A DNA stretch of 64,000 nt from Zingiber officinale. Lineage: Eukaryota; Streptophyta; Magnoliopsida; Zingiberales; Zingiberaceae. The notes below the pieces were generated by a model, which saw only the letters and a program-made list of their open reading frames with translations, did no database searches and was not told the DNA's origin. The position numbers and the translations under genes are program-made. Location: NCBI RefSeq assembly GCF_018446385.1, contig NC_056001.1, positions 8,798,672 through 8,862,671 on the forward strand. Reading direction: 5' to 3'. The number at the start of each line of letters is the position of its first letter. Within the stretch, counting starts at the first letter, position 1. This document shows, piece by piece, positions 46,290 through 57,830 of this stretch.

Positions 46290-47193
46290 GAGCTAGGGTT
46301 TGTTTCTGTGTGTTTGGTTTTCAAATTAGGTTATGCACATGTCATACATAATTTAGGTAGGATAATAGTAGGATGTGCTATCTTTGTGGTTGCAGGCTCC
46401 AACTATTATGGCTTATAGATGTTGTGTGTGATTGGACCCTTGGACATGTCAAGGGCATTATTTTGTGTGTGCATAATTGTATGTAACTAATACAGCAGAA
46501 GCTGTATTAGCCCTAGGATTTTAGAATTTTATTTTCGATCTAGATTACATGTACATTCCCTCGTGGAATATAGGATCGATATATGTAAAATTCTATTTTT
46601 ATCGCGGATCAGATTCTTGCGAGGCGTGGTACTTTTGGAGCACCAGAGGCGCAGCGGAATAAGAAGCAAGATGGATGCAACAACTCGACCCGATGACGGT
46701 GGCTAAAGATGGCAGCAGCTAGGATTGGAGCACATGGAGGACAGTAACAGGAAAAGGTCATAATAGTTGGAAAATAATTTCCATATTTATTGCTTTTATT
46801 TACTGTGATGTGTGTGTATGCATGTGATGTATGCTAGGATAATTTAAAATTTCTCACTTTAAATAACTAAGTGGGAGAGGGATTTATTTTAATAAATTCC
46901 ACGGTCTCCATTACTGGTTTGTAAGTGATGCAAACAAACTTGCGCATTGGCTCTGAGTGTCTTCCTCCATATCAGATGAGTTTGTTTGCGGATCACTAGA
47001 TCAAACTTCCATTTAGGATGACTATAGGAAATTAATTAAGAGCGTGTGATCTTCCCCATCGGAAGGGACACAATCTTATTAATGGACTTAGTGTCAAGTA
47101 ATGGTATACACTTAGGCACGTCTAATATTATCCTCCCCATCGGAGTCACTGCTATTATTTGTGTGACCAAAGGAAAACCAACTATTAATTTGT

Positions 47194-47760
47194 CAAAAAG
47201 ATAAGTTGACAAGATAATAAAATTAAAACCCCCTCTTACAAATGTCGAGTTTTTGTATACGTCCACACTATCGTAGCATACAAAATTCACGGTGTATGAA
47301 GTAATTTTATTTGTCAGGATGACAAGAAAATAAAATTAATGGGAAAAACTTCTCTTACAAATGTTTGGTTTTGTATACGTCCACACTATCGTGACATACA
47401 AAATTCACGGTGTTTAAGGTAATTTTATTTGTCATAAAGACTTATTGACAAGATAATTAATGGGTAAAATCCTCCTCTTACAAATGTTTGAATTTATATA
47501 CGTCCATACTATCGTGGCATGCAAAATTCACGGTGTTTGAGGTGTTGGTGAATTTAAATGATATTGTTTTGAGGAATCAATATTATTTCAAATTCAAAGT
47601 TTTTGACCAAATATTTGATAGATCAACTATTAATTTTATTTGTCATGAAGTTAGGATGACGAGATAATAAAATTAATGAATAAAATTTCTTTTTTGATTT
47701 TGTATACGTCCACACTATCGTGGCATACAAAATTCATGGGATTTTAAGGTGTTGGTCTTG
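47194..47760 (+). repeat. Tandem repeat with a recurrent TTTGTATACG...ATACAAA hairpin
   Basis: The block TGTATACGTCCACACTATCG followed by TGGCATACAAAATTCACGG occurs at about 47254, 47372, 47498 and 47703, embedded in about 115-200 bp repeats with CTCTTACAAATGTTTG and AATTTTATTTGTCA. Each block can pair TTGTAT with ATACAA and CCAC with GTGG around an ACTATC loop. It lies in the leader region of D, where gag would be expected. Confidence 0.85.
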
Positions 47761-47867
47761 ACCAAATATTTTTGTGATTCTTAGGATTTAAAATGTTTGT
47801 CAATCCCCTATTTGTTATACTATAGAATAAACTTAGTAGTCCAAATTGTAATGATTGGAAATAGGAC

Positions 47868-50800
47868 TTGGACATTAAGGTAGACAGTCTTCTTAGAACT
47901 AAGAATAATTCAGGTGTATTTTATTCATTAGTTGTAACATGTTTAGTGGAGTTATCTACCGGTACCTGGCGTGTAGATACGGAAACCACTGATCATGTCT
48001 GCAATTTATTGCAGGGTTCCAGGAAACCCGACAACTATATAAAAAGGAAAACACCGTCTACATGGGCACTACTGCAAAAGTAGCAGCTGTTGCAGTGGGA
48101 GATGCTTATCCTCTGATAGGAATAAAATATGGATTTTCAGAAATTATCTTTACGTACTAAGTTTAGAAAGAATCTGATTTCGGTTTCTAAACTATCGAAG
48201 AATAGATATTCTATCTATTTTGATAACAAACTTGTTATCAAGAAAATAGGAAAGATATCTGTTCTGGTACGTTGGTTGACAATTTATAAATCCAATAACT
48301 CCCACAATGAATAAATGGAAATTAGTAACACATCTTCTAATTTTAATAAGAGAAAGGAACCTTCGGAAATGAACCAATCACATCCTTGGCAGTCTAAGGC
48401 TAGGTTATATTTACTTGAGTAGGATTCAAAGGATAAAAACCAATGAACTCTTAGGTTCATTGGTAGTGGAAATCTTTCCAATCCTACGGGTCTTACTTGG
48501 AAGGAAAAATAACCAAGAAGCTTTTAAAGTCTAAGGGGTATAGAGCCGAGGATGTGTTGGAATTGGTTCATTCTGATTAGTGTAGACTTTTGACTATCCA
48601 GGTAAGAGGTTGTTTCGAATATTTCGTCTCTTTTATAGACGACTATTCGAGATAAGAATACATTTACTTGACGCGTCGCAAGTCTAAGTGCTTTGATTAG
48701 TTCAAAGAGTACTAGGCTAATGTGGAGTAACGTCAAGATAAAAGTATCAAGCCACTATGGTTAGATCGTAGTGGCGAGCACCTCTTAGGAGAGTTTAGAA
48801 GTCATTTATCAGAAGTTGGGACTCAATCCCAACTAATTACACCTGGTACACCCCAATAGAATGATGTAGTAGAAAAAAGGTATAAGACTCTTATGGAATA
48901 ATTAGATAGATGATGAGTTATTCAGAAAATTACCAAATTCATTTTAAGGATATACACTGGAAACGGAAGTGAACATAGTACCTTCTAAGTCAGAACTCTC
49001 TACTCCCATAGAATTACAGAATGGGCGTAAGCCTAGTCTGAAGCATATTCGGACTTGGGTGGTCTAGCACATGAGAGACACTGATAAGTTGAACATAAGT
49101 TCACTTGTTTGTGAGTTATCCTACAAAAATGAAAAGAGGTTTATAGTCCTTAAAATCGGAAGGTCATTGTTGGCACCAATGCCCGATTTTAGAAAAGGAC
49201 TATACTATGAACCATAAGCCCATAAGTAAATTTGTTCTTAAGAAAATAATAAAGGATATGTCTAATCTAGTACCAACTGTACAAGATGAAATATCACAAT
49301 AAACTACAACACGTATCACAATTGATACACAACAACAGACAGTGTCTCGTCGTAGTGGGAGGGTTGTGAGGTAACCTGAGATATTCATGTTTTTGGGAGA
49401 GTCTTCAGACTTGATCCCGAGTAAACATGAACCTGATCCCCAGATATATGACGAAGCACTCCAAGATAAAGATGCAGCATCTTTGTAAAATGCAATGAAT
49501 ACAGAATTAGAATATATGTATTCTAATAAAGTCTGGGAGCTTGTAAAATCACCAAATGGTGTAAAAGCCATTAAGTGAAAATAGGTTTACAATAGGAAAA
49601 GAGGATAGACGAGAAGGTGGAAACTTTCAAAGCAAGGCTTGTTAGAAAAGGAAACTTTTTACCGGTAGCCATGCTTAAGTTTATTCGGATTCTTTTATGA
49701 GATTTGACAAGTGGATGACAAGATAACTTTCCTTAATGGAAGTCTTGAAGAAAGCATCCATATAAAACAACCACTAGGGGTTTATTGCAAAGGGCAAAGA
49801 GCATCTTATGGACTGAAGCAAAGCTTCAAGGTCTTGGACATCTGGTCTAATGAAGTAATCCAGACCTATGAAATTATTTAGTGACCAAATAAGTCTTGTG
49901 TATTCAAGAAGTGTGATGGAAACGTGGTGGTATTTCTTGTACTATACGTAGATGACATTTTTGGTAGTTGGAAGCAATATCAAAGTGTTGTCAGAAGTAA
50001 GGGTACGATTGTCCAAGTAATTCGATATGAAGGACTTGGGAGAATACACACATATTCTCGCGATCAAGGATCGCAAGAAAAGAATATTATGCTTATCTCA
50101 AGCTTCATATATCGAAACGATCCTTGCTCGATTTAGAATGCAAGACTCCAAGAAAGGTTTTCTATCTTTTAGGCATGGAGTAACTTTATCTAAAGAGATG
50201 TCTCCGAAGACATTAAATGAGATAGAAGTCATGAAAGTAATTCCTTATGCTTCGGCAATCGGAAGCCTAATGTATGCTATGTTGTGTACGAGACCAGATA
50301 TCTGTTTTGCCCAAGGCATAGTTAGCAGATATCGAAGTAACTCAGGAATGGGACACTAGGCTATAGTAAAGCATATATTAATAGTACCTTAGTGGGCTAG
50401 AGATTATATGCTAGTTTATAAGGCAGATAATTTGATCCCTATGGGTTACATGAATTTTTGACTTCCAATCAGATAGGGACAATAGTAAGTCGACTTCGGG
50501 GTTTTTGTGTTTACTTTAGGAGATGAAGTCATAACTATAGAGGAGTGTTAAGCAAAGGTGTTTTTTCGGACTCCACCACAGAAGCTGAGTATATGGCAGC
50601 CTCTGAGGTAGTCATAGAAGCTGTATGGCTCAGATACTTCAAGATAGACTTAGATATGATTTCTGGTTTCCCCAAAATAATTTGGTGCAGTAGCAAACTC
50701 GAAGAAACCATAAGTCCATAAGGTAAGTAAACACAATAGAGCGCAAGTACTACCCAATACGAGAAATCGTATAACGAGGAGAAGTTATTGTCGCTTAGAT

Positions 50801-50930
50801 TGCATCAAGTGATAACCTGAAAAATCTTTTCACTAAGGCCTTTAAGGCAAGAGCTTTTGATGGGCATGTTGAAGAGTTGGGAATCAGATGTATGGCAGTA
50901 GATATGGCAGCTTAGTCTTTTAGTATAAGT
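47868..50930 (+). pseudogene. Pol remnants of element D
   Basis: Copia pol pieces occur in order. A protease-like TGTWRVDTETTDHVCN (about 47970) has no catalytic D-S/T-G. A GAG-pre-integrase part follows at 48129-48300, then integrase near 48590-48670 (a VDDYSR-like FIDDYSR reading). RT includes YVDDIFG (about 49948) and DLGEYTHILAIKDR (50031-50070), followed by IGSLMYAMLCTRPDICFA (about 50251-50300). RNase H has EAEYMAASE (about 50583-50610). Stops and shifts occur every 100-300 bp. No gag was found. Confidence 0.8.
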
Positions 50931-51256
50931 GGGAGATTGTTAGGGTGTATACTAATGAAGTAATCCAGACCTATGGAATTATGAAGGGTATGATACCTTC
51001 GTTATTGTGTTGTGAACAGCGAGTGAAGTTGTAAACAATGTTGGGTAACTCTTTAGGGGGAGAGTTTTTGATGTGTGCCAATAGGGCGAGAATGTGTGGT
51101 TAAGTTAGACCTTCATTACCTGAAGAGGGAGTTTGTCCATTATAAAAGGAGGAGAATGAAGGAAATCATCATTCATATATTGGCATGAAAGGAGTTGAGG
51201 CTATGGGATTAGCCTAAATTAAAAGTGGTATTGTCAAACATCAAAAAGGGGGAGAT

Positions 51257-54200
51257 TGTTGGTACAATATTCCCTAGGTCAAGGTTGACCTAGTTGACTA
51301 AGCTTGAGTTGACTCAAGCTTGAGTCTTGTTGTTTGAGTTTCGATGTTTGATAATACATGAGGATTGCAGGTGCAATTGTCCATGTGAGAAGATTGTGAA
51401 GAAGGAAATCTTGGTGAGTGAAGCCAGGTGAAAGACCTAGTGAGTGAAGCTAGGCAGAAGAAAATCCTGGTGAGTGAAGCCAGGTGAAAGACCTAGTGAG
51501 TGAAGCTAGGCAGAAGAAAATCCTGATGAGTGAAGCCAGATGAAAGACCTAGTGAGTGAAGCTAGGCAGTTGGGAAATCCTAGTGAGTGAAGCTAGGTGA
51601 AAGTCCTGGTGAGTGAAGCCAGGCAGATGAGAAGTCCTAGTGAGTGAAGCTAGGCAGAAGGGAAGTCCTGATGAGTGAAGCCATACACAAGGAAATCCAA
51701 ATGGATTAAGGTTGATCAGACATCTGGTGTTGGAAAGTCCAAGTAGGTATAAGGGATTGACTAGATACTTGGCACGAGGAAATCCTGGTGGATCAAGGTT
51801 GATCGGACACCTGGTGTGTTAGAGTGTATACTGAAAGTCTAAGTTTTTGAAAACATTTATTTTGAATAAAGAATCACATTTGGTTAAATTATCTACATTT
51901 GTTTGTAGTTGTTCAATTAATTTATATTGTAGATAACATAGTATGTGGTATCACATACAGAAGATAATGTTATCAGTACCTTATAAATTATAAACAGTAG
52001 CTCACGACCAAAATGGAAAGGAACAAACCATTGGAAGGTCGTAGTGTAATTAGGTATTAATTTATCTTAACTATATAATTACACTAGTACACTTAGAGTA
52101 TATTGAGTAGGACCATCAGAGGTCGTTCCTTTTATACTGGCTTTATAAAGAAACAAAGACCTCAGTTATTATGGAAGTGTGTGCTCTTAATCCTAATATA
52201 ATAACAAGCACATATATTTGATATTTATTTCTTTAATTTATCAATGGGTGAGATTTAGTTTGATAACTTAATAAGCCCGATAAGTTGGGAAATGATATCA
52301 CTTATAGTGTGTGTTGTTGATTATAGAAGGAAACTGTGTCCTAGTGATCTAGGTTGATAATGTCCCCAAGATGAGCTCATAAGGATTGTCATGTTAAACC
52401 CTGCAGGTGGACTTAGTCCGACATGACGATAAGGTTGAGTGGTACTATTCTTGGACTAAGATATTAATTAAATGAGTTGTCAGTAACTCACTTAATTAGT
52501 GGACATTCGACATCTTAAACGCAGGGAGACTAGCACACTCATAATAAGAAGGAGCCCAAAAATGTAATTTGGGATTGGTGCGGTAGTTCAATAATAGTTC
52601 TCTAGTGGAATGAATTATTATTGATAAAATTAAGTTGTGTGTTCGGGGCGAACACGGGATGCTTAATTTTATCGGGAGACCAAAACCAATTCCTCCTCTC
52701 GGTCCCTATCGTAGCCTCTTATTTATAGAGTACTATACCCACATATACCCACCTTCATACCCATGGTGCAGGGGCCGGCCAAGCTAGCTTGTGGATCAAG
52801 CTAGGGTCGGCCAAACCATTGGTTCATGGGTGGCCGACCCTATCTTGAACCCAAGCTTAGGTGATCGGCCCTATTAAATTAAAAAAGAATTTTAATTTTA
52901 AATTTTTCTTATGTGGAAGATATAATTTATTGGAGTGATTAAAAATTAAAATATATCTTTTATAAGTTTCTACAAAAGATTAAAGAGAGAGATTAAATCT
53001 CTTTCCTTATTTGTAGATTGGAAAGATATTTTATTTTTCTTCTTTGTAAATTATTCACATGTTGAAAAATTAAAATTATAGAAATTTCTTTTTATCAGCC
53101 ATGAAGGGATTTTAAAGGGAAATTTTATTTTTTTAAATTTCCAAAGATAAATAAAGAATTTTTAATTGTTGATTGAAAATTGTCTTGTTTGCTCTCCATG
53201 AGGTGGTCGGCCATGACATGTTTAATTGGGAAATTTTATTTTATTTTTCTTAATTAATTCATGTCAAGGAAAGTTAAGGAAATTTTATTGTAATTATATT
53301 TCCTTATTTGCCAAAGCTAAGGATTATAAAAGAGGGGCTTTTGGGAGCCTTCAAGGCGAACAACCTCTATTATTTTCTCCCTCTTTTCTTCCTTGGTGTG
53401 GCCGGCCACTTCCCTTTCTCTTCTCTCCATCCTTGTGGCCGAAACCTTCTTCCCTCTTGGAGATCAAGTGGTGGCTGGTTTTTAGCTTGGAGAAGAAGGA
53501 GAGAAAACTTACATCCCTTGAAGCTTGGTTGGTGGAAAAAGATCTTCATCTTTTGGAAGCATTGTGCTTGGCCGAAACTTGAAGAAAGGAGAAGAAGGTG
53601 CTTTGGTGGTTTCTCATCTCGGAAGATCGTTGCCCACACAACGTCCGAGGTTAGAAGAGGAATACGGTAGAAGACCTAGAGGTTTTTGCTTACAAAAGAA
53701 AAGGTATACTAGTATTTAATTTCTGCATCATACTAGTTTTATCTTCATGTAAAAATACTAAATACAAGAGGCATGCGATTCTAGTATTTCGAATTTGTTT
53801 TTGATGTTGTGTTCTTTTGTTTTTCTTTTCCTCGTGATTTGATTGTTCTTTTCGGTTGACCTAAAGTTATTTAAGGAAATTAAATATTAGCTTTCCTTAA
53901 AAGGCTTTGTCTAGGCGGTGGTGGTTGTTCCCATATCCAAGAAGGTCATGTGCCCCGCCATGCAGTCCTGGAAGCCAATTTTGGAAATTAATATTTAATG
54001 AAATTAATAACCTAGGTGATTTGGATCGAAAGTGTTAAGTTCCGCAGGAGATCCAAGTCTAAACCTAAAAGAACAAATAAATTAAACTTTGGATCAAATG
54101 TGTTAAGTTCCGCAGGCGATCTAAGTTTAATTTAAAAGAACACATGGTAGCTAGGAAAAGGTTCAGACCTTTGTACAAAATTTTTGTACAGTGGAACCAT

Positions 54201-55292
54201 TAGGTTTTCCGAGTAGCAACCAACATGGTGGAGATAAGTCCAAGTGGGTCAAGGATGACCGGACACTTGGCACGAGGAGAAAAGTCCAAGTGGGTTAAAA
54301 GGATTGACCAGACACTTGGTGAGGGAGTCCTAGCAGGTCAAGGATGACCGGATGCTAGGCATGATGTACCAACAGGTCATGGTTGACCGGATGTTGGTGT
54401 AGGGGACTTTGGACTTGTTTTTGGGTAAAAACAGGAGCTGGATCGATCAACCGATAGATTGGCTCATGCTCAATCGATCGACTGATCGATTGGGTGAGTC
54501 CTCGCGACAAACCTCCTCCCAATTGATCAATGGATCGATTGGGGAGAAGTGTCGCAAGAACAGAAAGTCTCCCAATCGATCGGGTGATCGATTGGGAGCC
54601 TCCAATCGATCGGGCGATCGATTGGGAGGTGCGCTTTCACGCGATAAGCCCTGGATCGATCAGCCGATCGATCCAGGCAATTCCAAAGAGCACAGAGGCA
54701 CTCTGGATCGATTGACATATCAATTCAAAGCCTCTCCAATCAATTAGGAGCAATCTAATTGATTGGGATTCGACCGTTGACGCTGGATAAAGATGTTGGC
54801 ATGTGATTTCGTCGAAACAACGAGAAGATCTCTCTCGGCTTTCTTCTCCAGGACAACAGATTTTCACAGCGACTTCTCCACAGCTCTCACACTAGATCTT
54901 GAAGGTTCTTGGAAGCTTGTGCTGGTGCACGTCCAAGTCAAGAGGTGAGGAAGAAGCTAGGGTTAGGGTTTCTTGTGCATATCTTGTAAGCTTTTGCTTG
55001 TATAGTATTTCCCTTCCCTTTCTTCTTGTACTGTGAGCGTGTAGGGCTTCTTCGCCTTCAGTAGTTACCGTAAAGGAGTGATTTCATAGTGGAGGGGTGC
55101 ATGAGTGTGTGGATCCTTGGACTAGTCACCTCTTATTGAGGTGGATACCAAGTAAATTCCTTGTGTTAGCATTGTAGTTGTTGTTTCTTGTATTTTCCGC
55201 TGCACAAAATCGAAGAAACAAAGCAACGAAGAGCACAAGATCGCGCCGAGCTATTCACCCCCCCCTCCTCTAGCTACATTTCGGTCCCAACA
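51257..55292 (+). repeat. 3' LTR of element C, interrupted by a D-family solo LTR
   Basis: It begins TGTTGGTACAATATTCC after the polypurine tract and ends TCGGTCCCAACA. Removing 51817-54225 and one TGGTG leaves about 1.62 kb, matching the 5' LTR. It differs from the 5' LTR at scattered positions. It keeps the short-hairpin array (about 51410-51680), the long-hairpin array (on both sides of the insertion) and the GATCGATT cluster. Confidence 0.9.
51817..54225 (+). mobile_element. D-family solo LTR with perfect 5-bp duplication
   Basis: 2409 bp, TGTTAGAGTG to AGCAACCAACA, flanked by TGGTG (51812-51816 and 54226-54230). No internal region, primer site or second LTR is present, so it is a solo LTR formed by recombination. 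It interrupts the third long hairpin of the C 3' LTR. The open frames at 53226-53719 lie in its transcript-leader part. Confidence 0.93.
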
Positions 55293-56330
55293 AGGATAAC
55301 TTTTGGGCAGGTATGTCCACATCTCAAAGAAGTGAAAGTATGAATGCTTTTTTTTTATGACTACGCCCATTCTAAAACATCCTTGAAGCAATTTGTTGAG
55401 CAATATGATAATGCTTTGAATAAGAAGATTGAGAATGAAAAACATTTGGATTTTATTTCTTTTAATTCTACCATATCAGTTATTCTTGGTCATTCTATTT
55501 AAAGATAATTTCAAAATACTTACACTAACAACTTATTTAAGTTGTTCCAAGATGAAATAAGAGGATTGATGTTTTGTGATGCCTCATTATTGAAGGAAGA
55601 AGGGACCACTTTAATATTTGAAGTAATAGAAACTATCTTGGGAAAAAATAGAGAACCTGTAAGAGAAGTTTCCTTTAGGGTACATTATACAGAGTTAGAT
55701 TGCAAATTGAAATGTGTGTGTCGTCTATTTAAGTTTTGGGAAATATTATATAGGCATGTGATCAAAGTGTTGATAAGGATGAAGGTGACTGAGGTTCCTA
55801 TGAATTATATTATGGATCAATGGTGCAAAGATATTAAGCGTGGGTATCAAAGTATCAGTAACATCTATGATGATTATGTTTGTGATGAAGAAAGACATCG
55901 GTATAATATTCTCACTCCATTAATACAAGAGATTCAACAACTTGGTGCAAAAAATGATGACAGCTGTTCTATGTTGGTGGAAATCTTGAAAGACACGAAG
56001 GGAAAACTGATTGTTAATGATCTTGAGCATTCAAGGGCTGAACAACTGAAATGAGTATCTACATCTGGTGCAAAAGTAATACACTCTCCATTAAAAGTAA
56101 AATCTCGAGGTCGTCCCCCCACAAAGAGAAAATAATCTAAGATTGAACAAATTGTGAAGAAATCAGTTGCAAAGGCCCGAAAAGAAGGTAAGTGATACAT
56201 ATAATAGATACGTAAAATAATTATGCAGTATTGTTTTGTTCAAGTATATTCATGTGATTGTAGCTAGTCTAAATTTTTTTTCTAATCTTTCTTACAGCAG
56301 TAAAGATTGGAAAGTCGATGAGTTGATTGT

Positions 56331-57176
56331 GGAAGACTCATGGAAAAGTGCAGGCAAGGACTAGATGGTGAATGAGCATACTATCCTTTAGTTTACTTTT
56401 ACAAAATTGTGTTTATGTTTCAAGTATTTAATATCAAACAAGATATAACAGCCATCTTTTTGGAGCAGAAAGATGAGTATGATACTAGCTCTCATTGACT
56501 TACACAAATTTCTTGTATTGGACTTTGGGGGCGATCACTATTAGGTGTTGTTACAAGGTATCATTTTTTGCTGCATAGTTATTATTGTCATATGCCATTC
56601 ACTTATCCTTAGTTTTGTTTATGATATAACAGCTTTCTTTTTGGAGTATAAGATTCCCCTATTGCTGGCTTGGTGTTGGATAGTGCCTTCTTAAATTTAT
56701 TTGATCTTATAATGCTTGTGGATGTTTTGTAAATTTGTTGGAATCTATCAAATTGAGAACAACTTATGTAAATATGACATCTTGTTTTCCTTTTGGTTTT
56801 TGACAAGTAGCAGCCTGTCTCATGCATAGGCAGCCATTTATGGACACTTCCATTTCATTTCGAGTTAATTATACTTCCATTTCTTGAGTATCCGAACTCT
56901 ATTTCATTTCGAGTTAATTATACTTGTATCCGAACTCATTTGTGAAGATTGGAGAGCAGATTTTACAATTTGAACTTGACAGATTCCAGAGTCAAGGTAT
57001 ATTCTGAGCTCAATGTATCCGAACTCAAGGTATATTCTTGGCTATATGGAGTCATTGATAACTTCCATTTTCCCTCTTTCTACACTTCCTTTTTTTGCTT
57101 CTGGAATGTTTAGTTTATTGCTTTATTTCTATTGTAGGCAAAGCATGCAATTAGATGATTCTGAATTCATCATCAT
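56331..57176. other. 3' flank of the FAR1-related pseudogene
   Basis: No coding frame is supported. A direct repeat around 56850-56935 contains TTTCATTTCGAGTTAATTATACTT twice with TATCCGAACTC units. CAAGGTATATTCT also repeats near 56992 and 57024. The preceding AAACAAGATATAACAGCC / GATATAACAGCTTTCTTTTTGGAG phrases (56435 and 56620) are another diverged pair. Confidence 0.4.
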
Positions 57177-57792
57177 TGTTGGATCGAGACGCGCTAGAGG
57201 GGGGGGGGGGTGAATAGCGCTCGCGGCTAGTTCTTTCAATTATCGGAATCGTAAAACAATCGTCGAGTAATTAAAACGCAACGGAATAAAGAAACACAAA
57301 CACAGAGGAATTTACTTCGTTCGGAGCCTAAGGCGACTCCTACTCGAAGGCCCGCGATCCTTGATCGCTTTCCGTGGGCAATAACTATACGCTCGTAAAA
57401 CTTTTACAAACTAATTACAATTCAGAGCAGTAAAAAAGATTATACCGACAACAAAAGACTAAATCTGAAGCTCCGGGTTGTCGAGGTATCGTTGCAGCAC
57501 TTCGGGATCGTCTCGTAGGCAGCTTGTAGCAGAAGGTTCGCTTGGAAGCAGATAATTCAAGCTGCTGGTCGAGGTGTCCTTTTATTGGACGTTCAAGGCA
57601 CCTCCAATGCTAGTTAAGGCGCCTTGAACCCTAAAACTTATCCCTGTTCCTGCGCTGTGATAACTTCCGCTGACTACTGCTTATCCCAACCTGAAGGTGC
57701 CTTCATCAAAGCTCCAAGGCGCCTTCAATCAATGGTCCGAGGCGCCTTCAATCCCTATGAAGGCACCTCCAGTTCCAGTTCGCAGTCAGCTT
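57177..57792. mobile_element. Partial LTR E, cut by LTR F
   Basis: It starts TGTTGGATCGAGACGCG and GCTAGAGGGGGGGGGGTGAATAG, the reverse-strand signature shared with the LTR at 20201 and the C/F family. It continues for 616 bp until TGTTAGGATC of F interrupts it at 57793. It carries an AAGGCGCCTT palindrome cluster at 57595-57770. The rest of E lies past the window. It is probably on the - strand. Confidence 0.65.
57590..57780. repeat. AAGGCGCCTT palindrome cluster in LTR E
   Basis: CAAGGCACCTCC, AAGGCGCCTTGAA, AAGGTGCCTTCA, AAGGCGCCTTCAA, GAGGCGCCTTCAA and AAGGCACCTCC follow one another in 180 bp. The core GGCGCC is shared with the LTR of element G, but the flanks differ. Confidence 0.85.
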
Positions 57793-57830
57793 TGTTAGGA
57801 TCCTTCGTACGGAGGCTAGAGAGGGGGGGT

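Larger units (their letters stand above)
43692..50954 (+). mobile_element. Copia element D, complete 5' LTR but 17-bp 3' LTR stub
   Basis: The 5' LTR (43692-46289) runs TGTTAGGGTG to GACTAACCAACA. It is followed by a primer site TTGTATCAGAGC (about 46291). The interior holds a hairpin repeat block (47194-47760) and degenerate protease, integrase, RT and RNase H on the + strand up to about 50900. The tract AAGTGGGAGAT then precedes only the first 17 bp of an LTR (TGTTAGGGTGTATACTA, 50938-50954). After that the sequence jumps to a copy of D's own RT region. It lies in the second zinc knuckle of C gag. Confidence 0.82.
41012..55292 (+). mobile_element. Copia-type element C, 14.3 kb with nested D and a solo LTR
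   Basis: The 5' LTR is 41012-42611 and the interrupted 3' LTR 51257-55292. Both begin TGTTGGT(G/A)CAATATTCC and end TCGGTCCCAACA. The flanking duplication is AAGAT (41007-41011) versus AGGAT (55293-55297), with one mismatch, inside the FAR1 frame. The primer site TGGTATCAGAGC starts at 42614. The polypurine tract AAAAAGGGGGAGAT precedes the 3' LTR. Between them are gag with one and a half zinc knuckles, then element D, then about 300 bp of 3' leader-like sequence. No pol attributable to C remains. Long LTRs and the tRNA-Met primer suggest a SIRE-like copia relative (inference). Confidence 0.9.
37225..56330 (+). pseudogene. FAR1-related (MULE-transposase-derived) gene, split by two retroelements
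   Basis: FAR1/FHY3-family proteins pair a WRKY-GCM1-like DNA-binding domain with a MULE transposase core and a SWIM zinc finger. The pieces here, in order, are the FAR1 domain (37330-37946: EEEVRTFYNSYAQNVGFGIY, then CLEHNH and a DRESRIRNIFWAD end), the MULE transposase core (40541-41011: FVGVNHHGQS, IITDQC, LCLWHIMKK), and the C-terminal part (55293-56054: a FWAGMSTSQRSESMNAFF segment, then a SWIM-like C-x-C-R-L-F-K-F-W region). A tail follows, K-S-R-G-R-P-P-T-K-R-K (about 56097-56130). The joins are exact if the copia-type insertions G (from 37947) and C (41012-55292) are ignored. Frameshifts at about 37325 and 37470 and stops after 55500 show decay. It may have been a domesticated gene or a transposon copy; no TIRs were found. 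Confidence 0.85.

Noticed and set aside
53226-53719. Open frames of about 120 codons inside the D-family solo LTR, with similar frames at 59284-59689
   Set aside because: They lie in the leader part of the LTR, differ in frame and length between copies, and contain Trp/Arg/Lys-rich strings from GAAGAAGG repeats.
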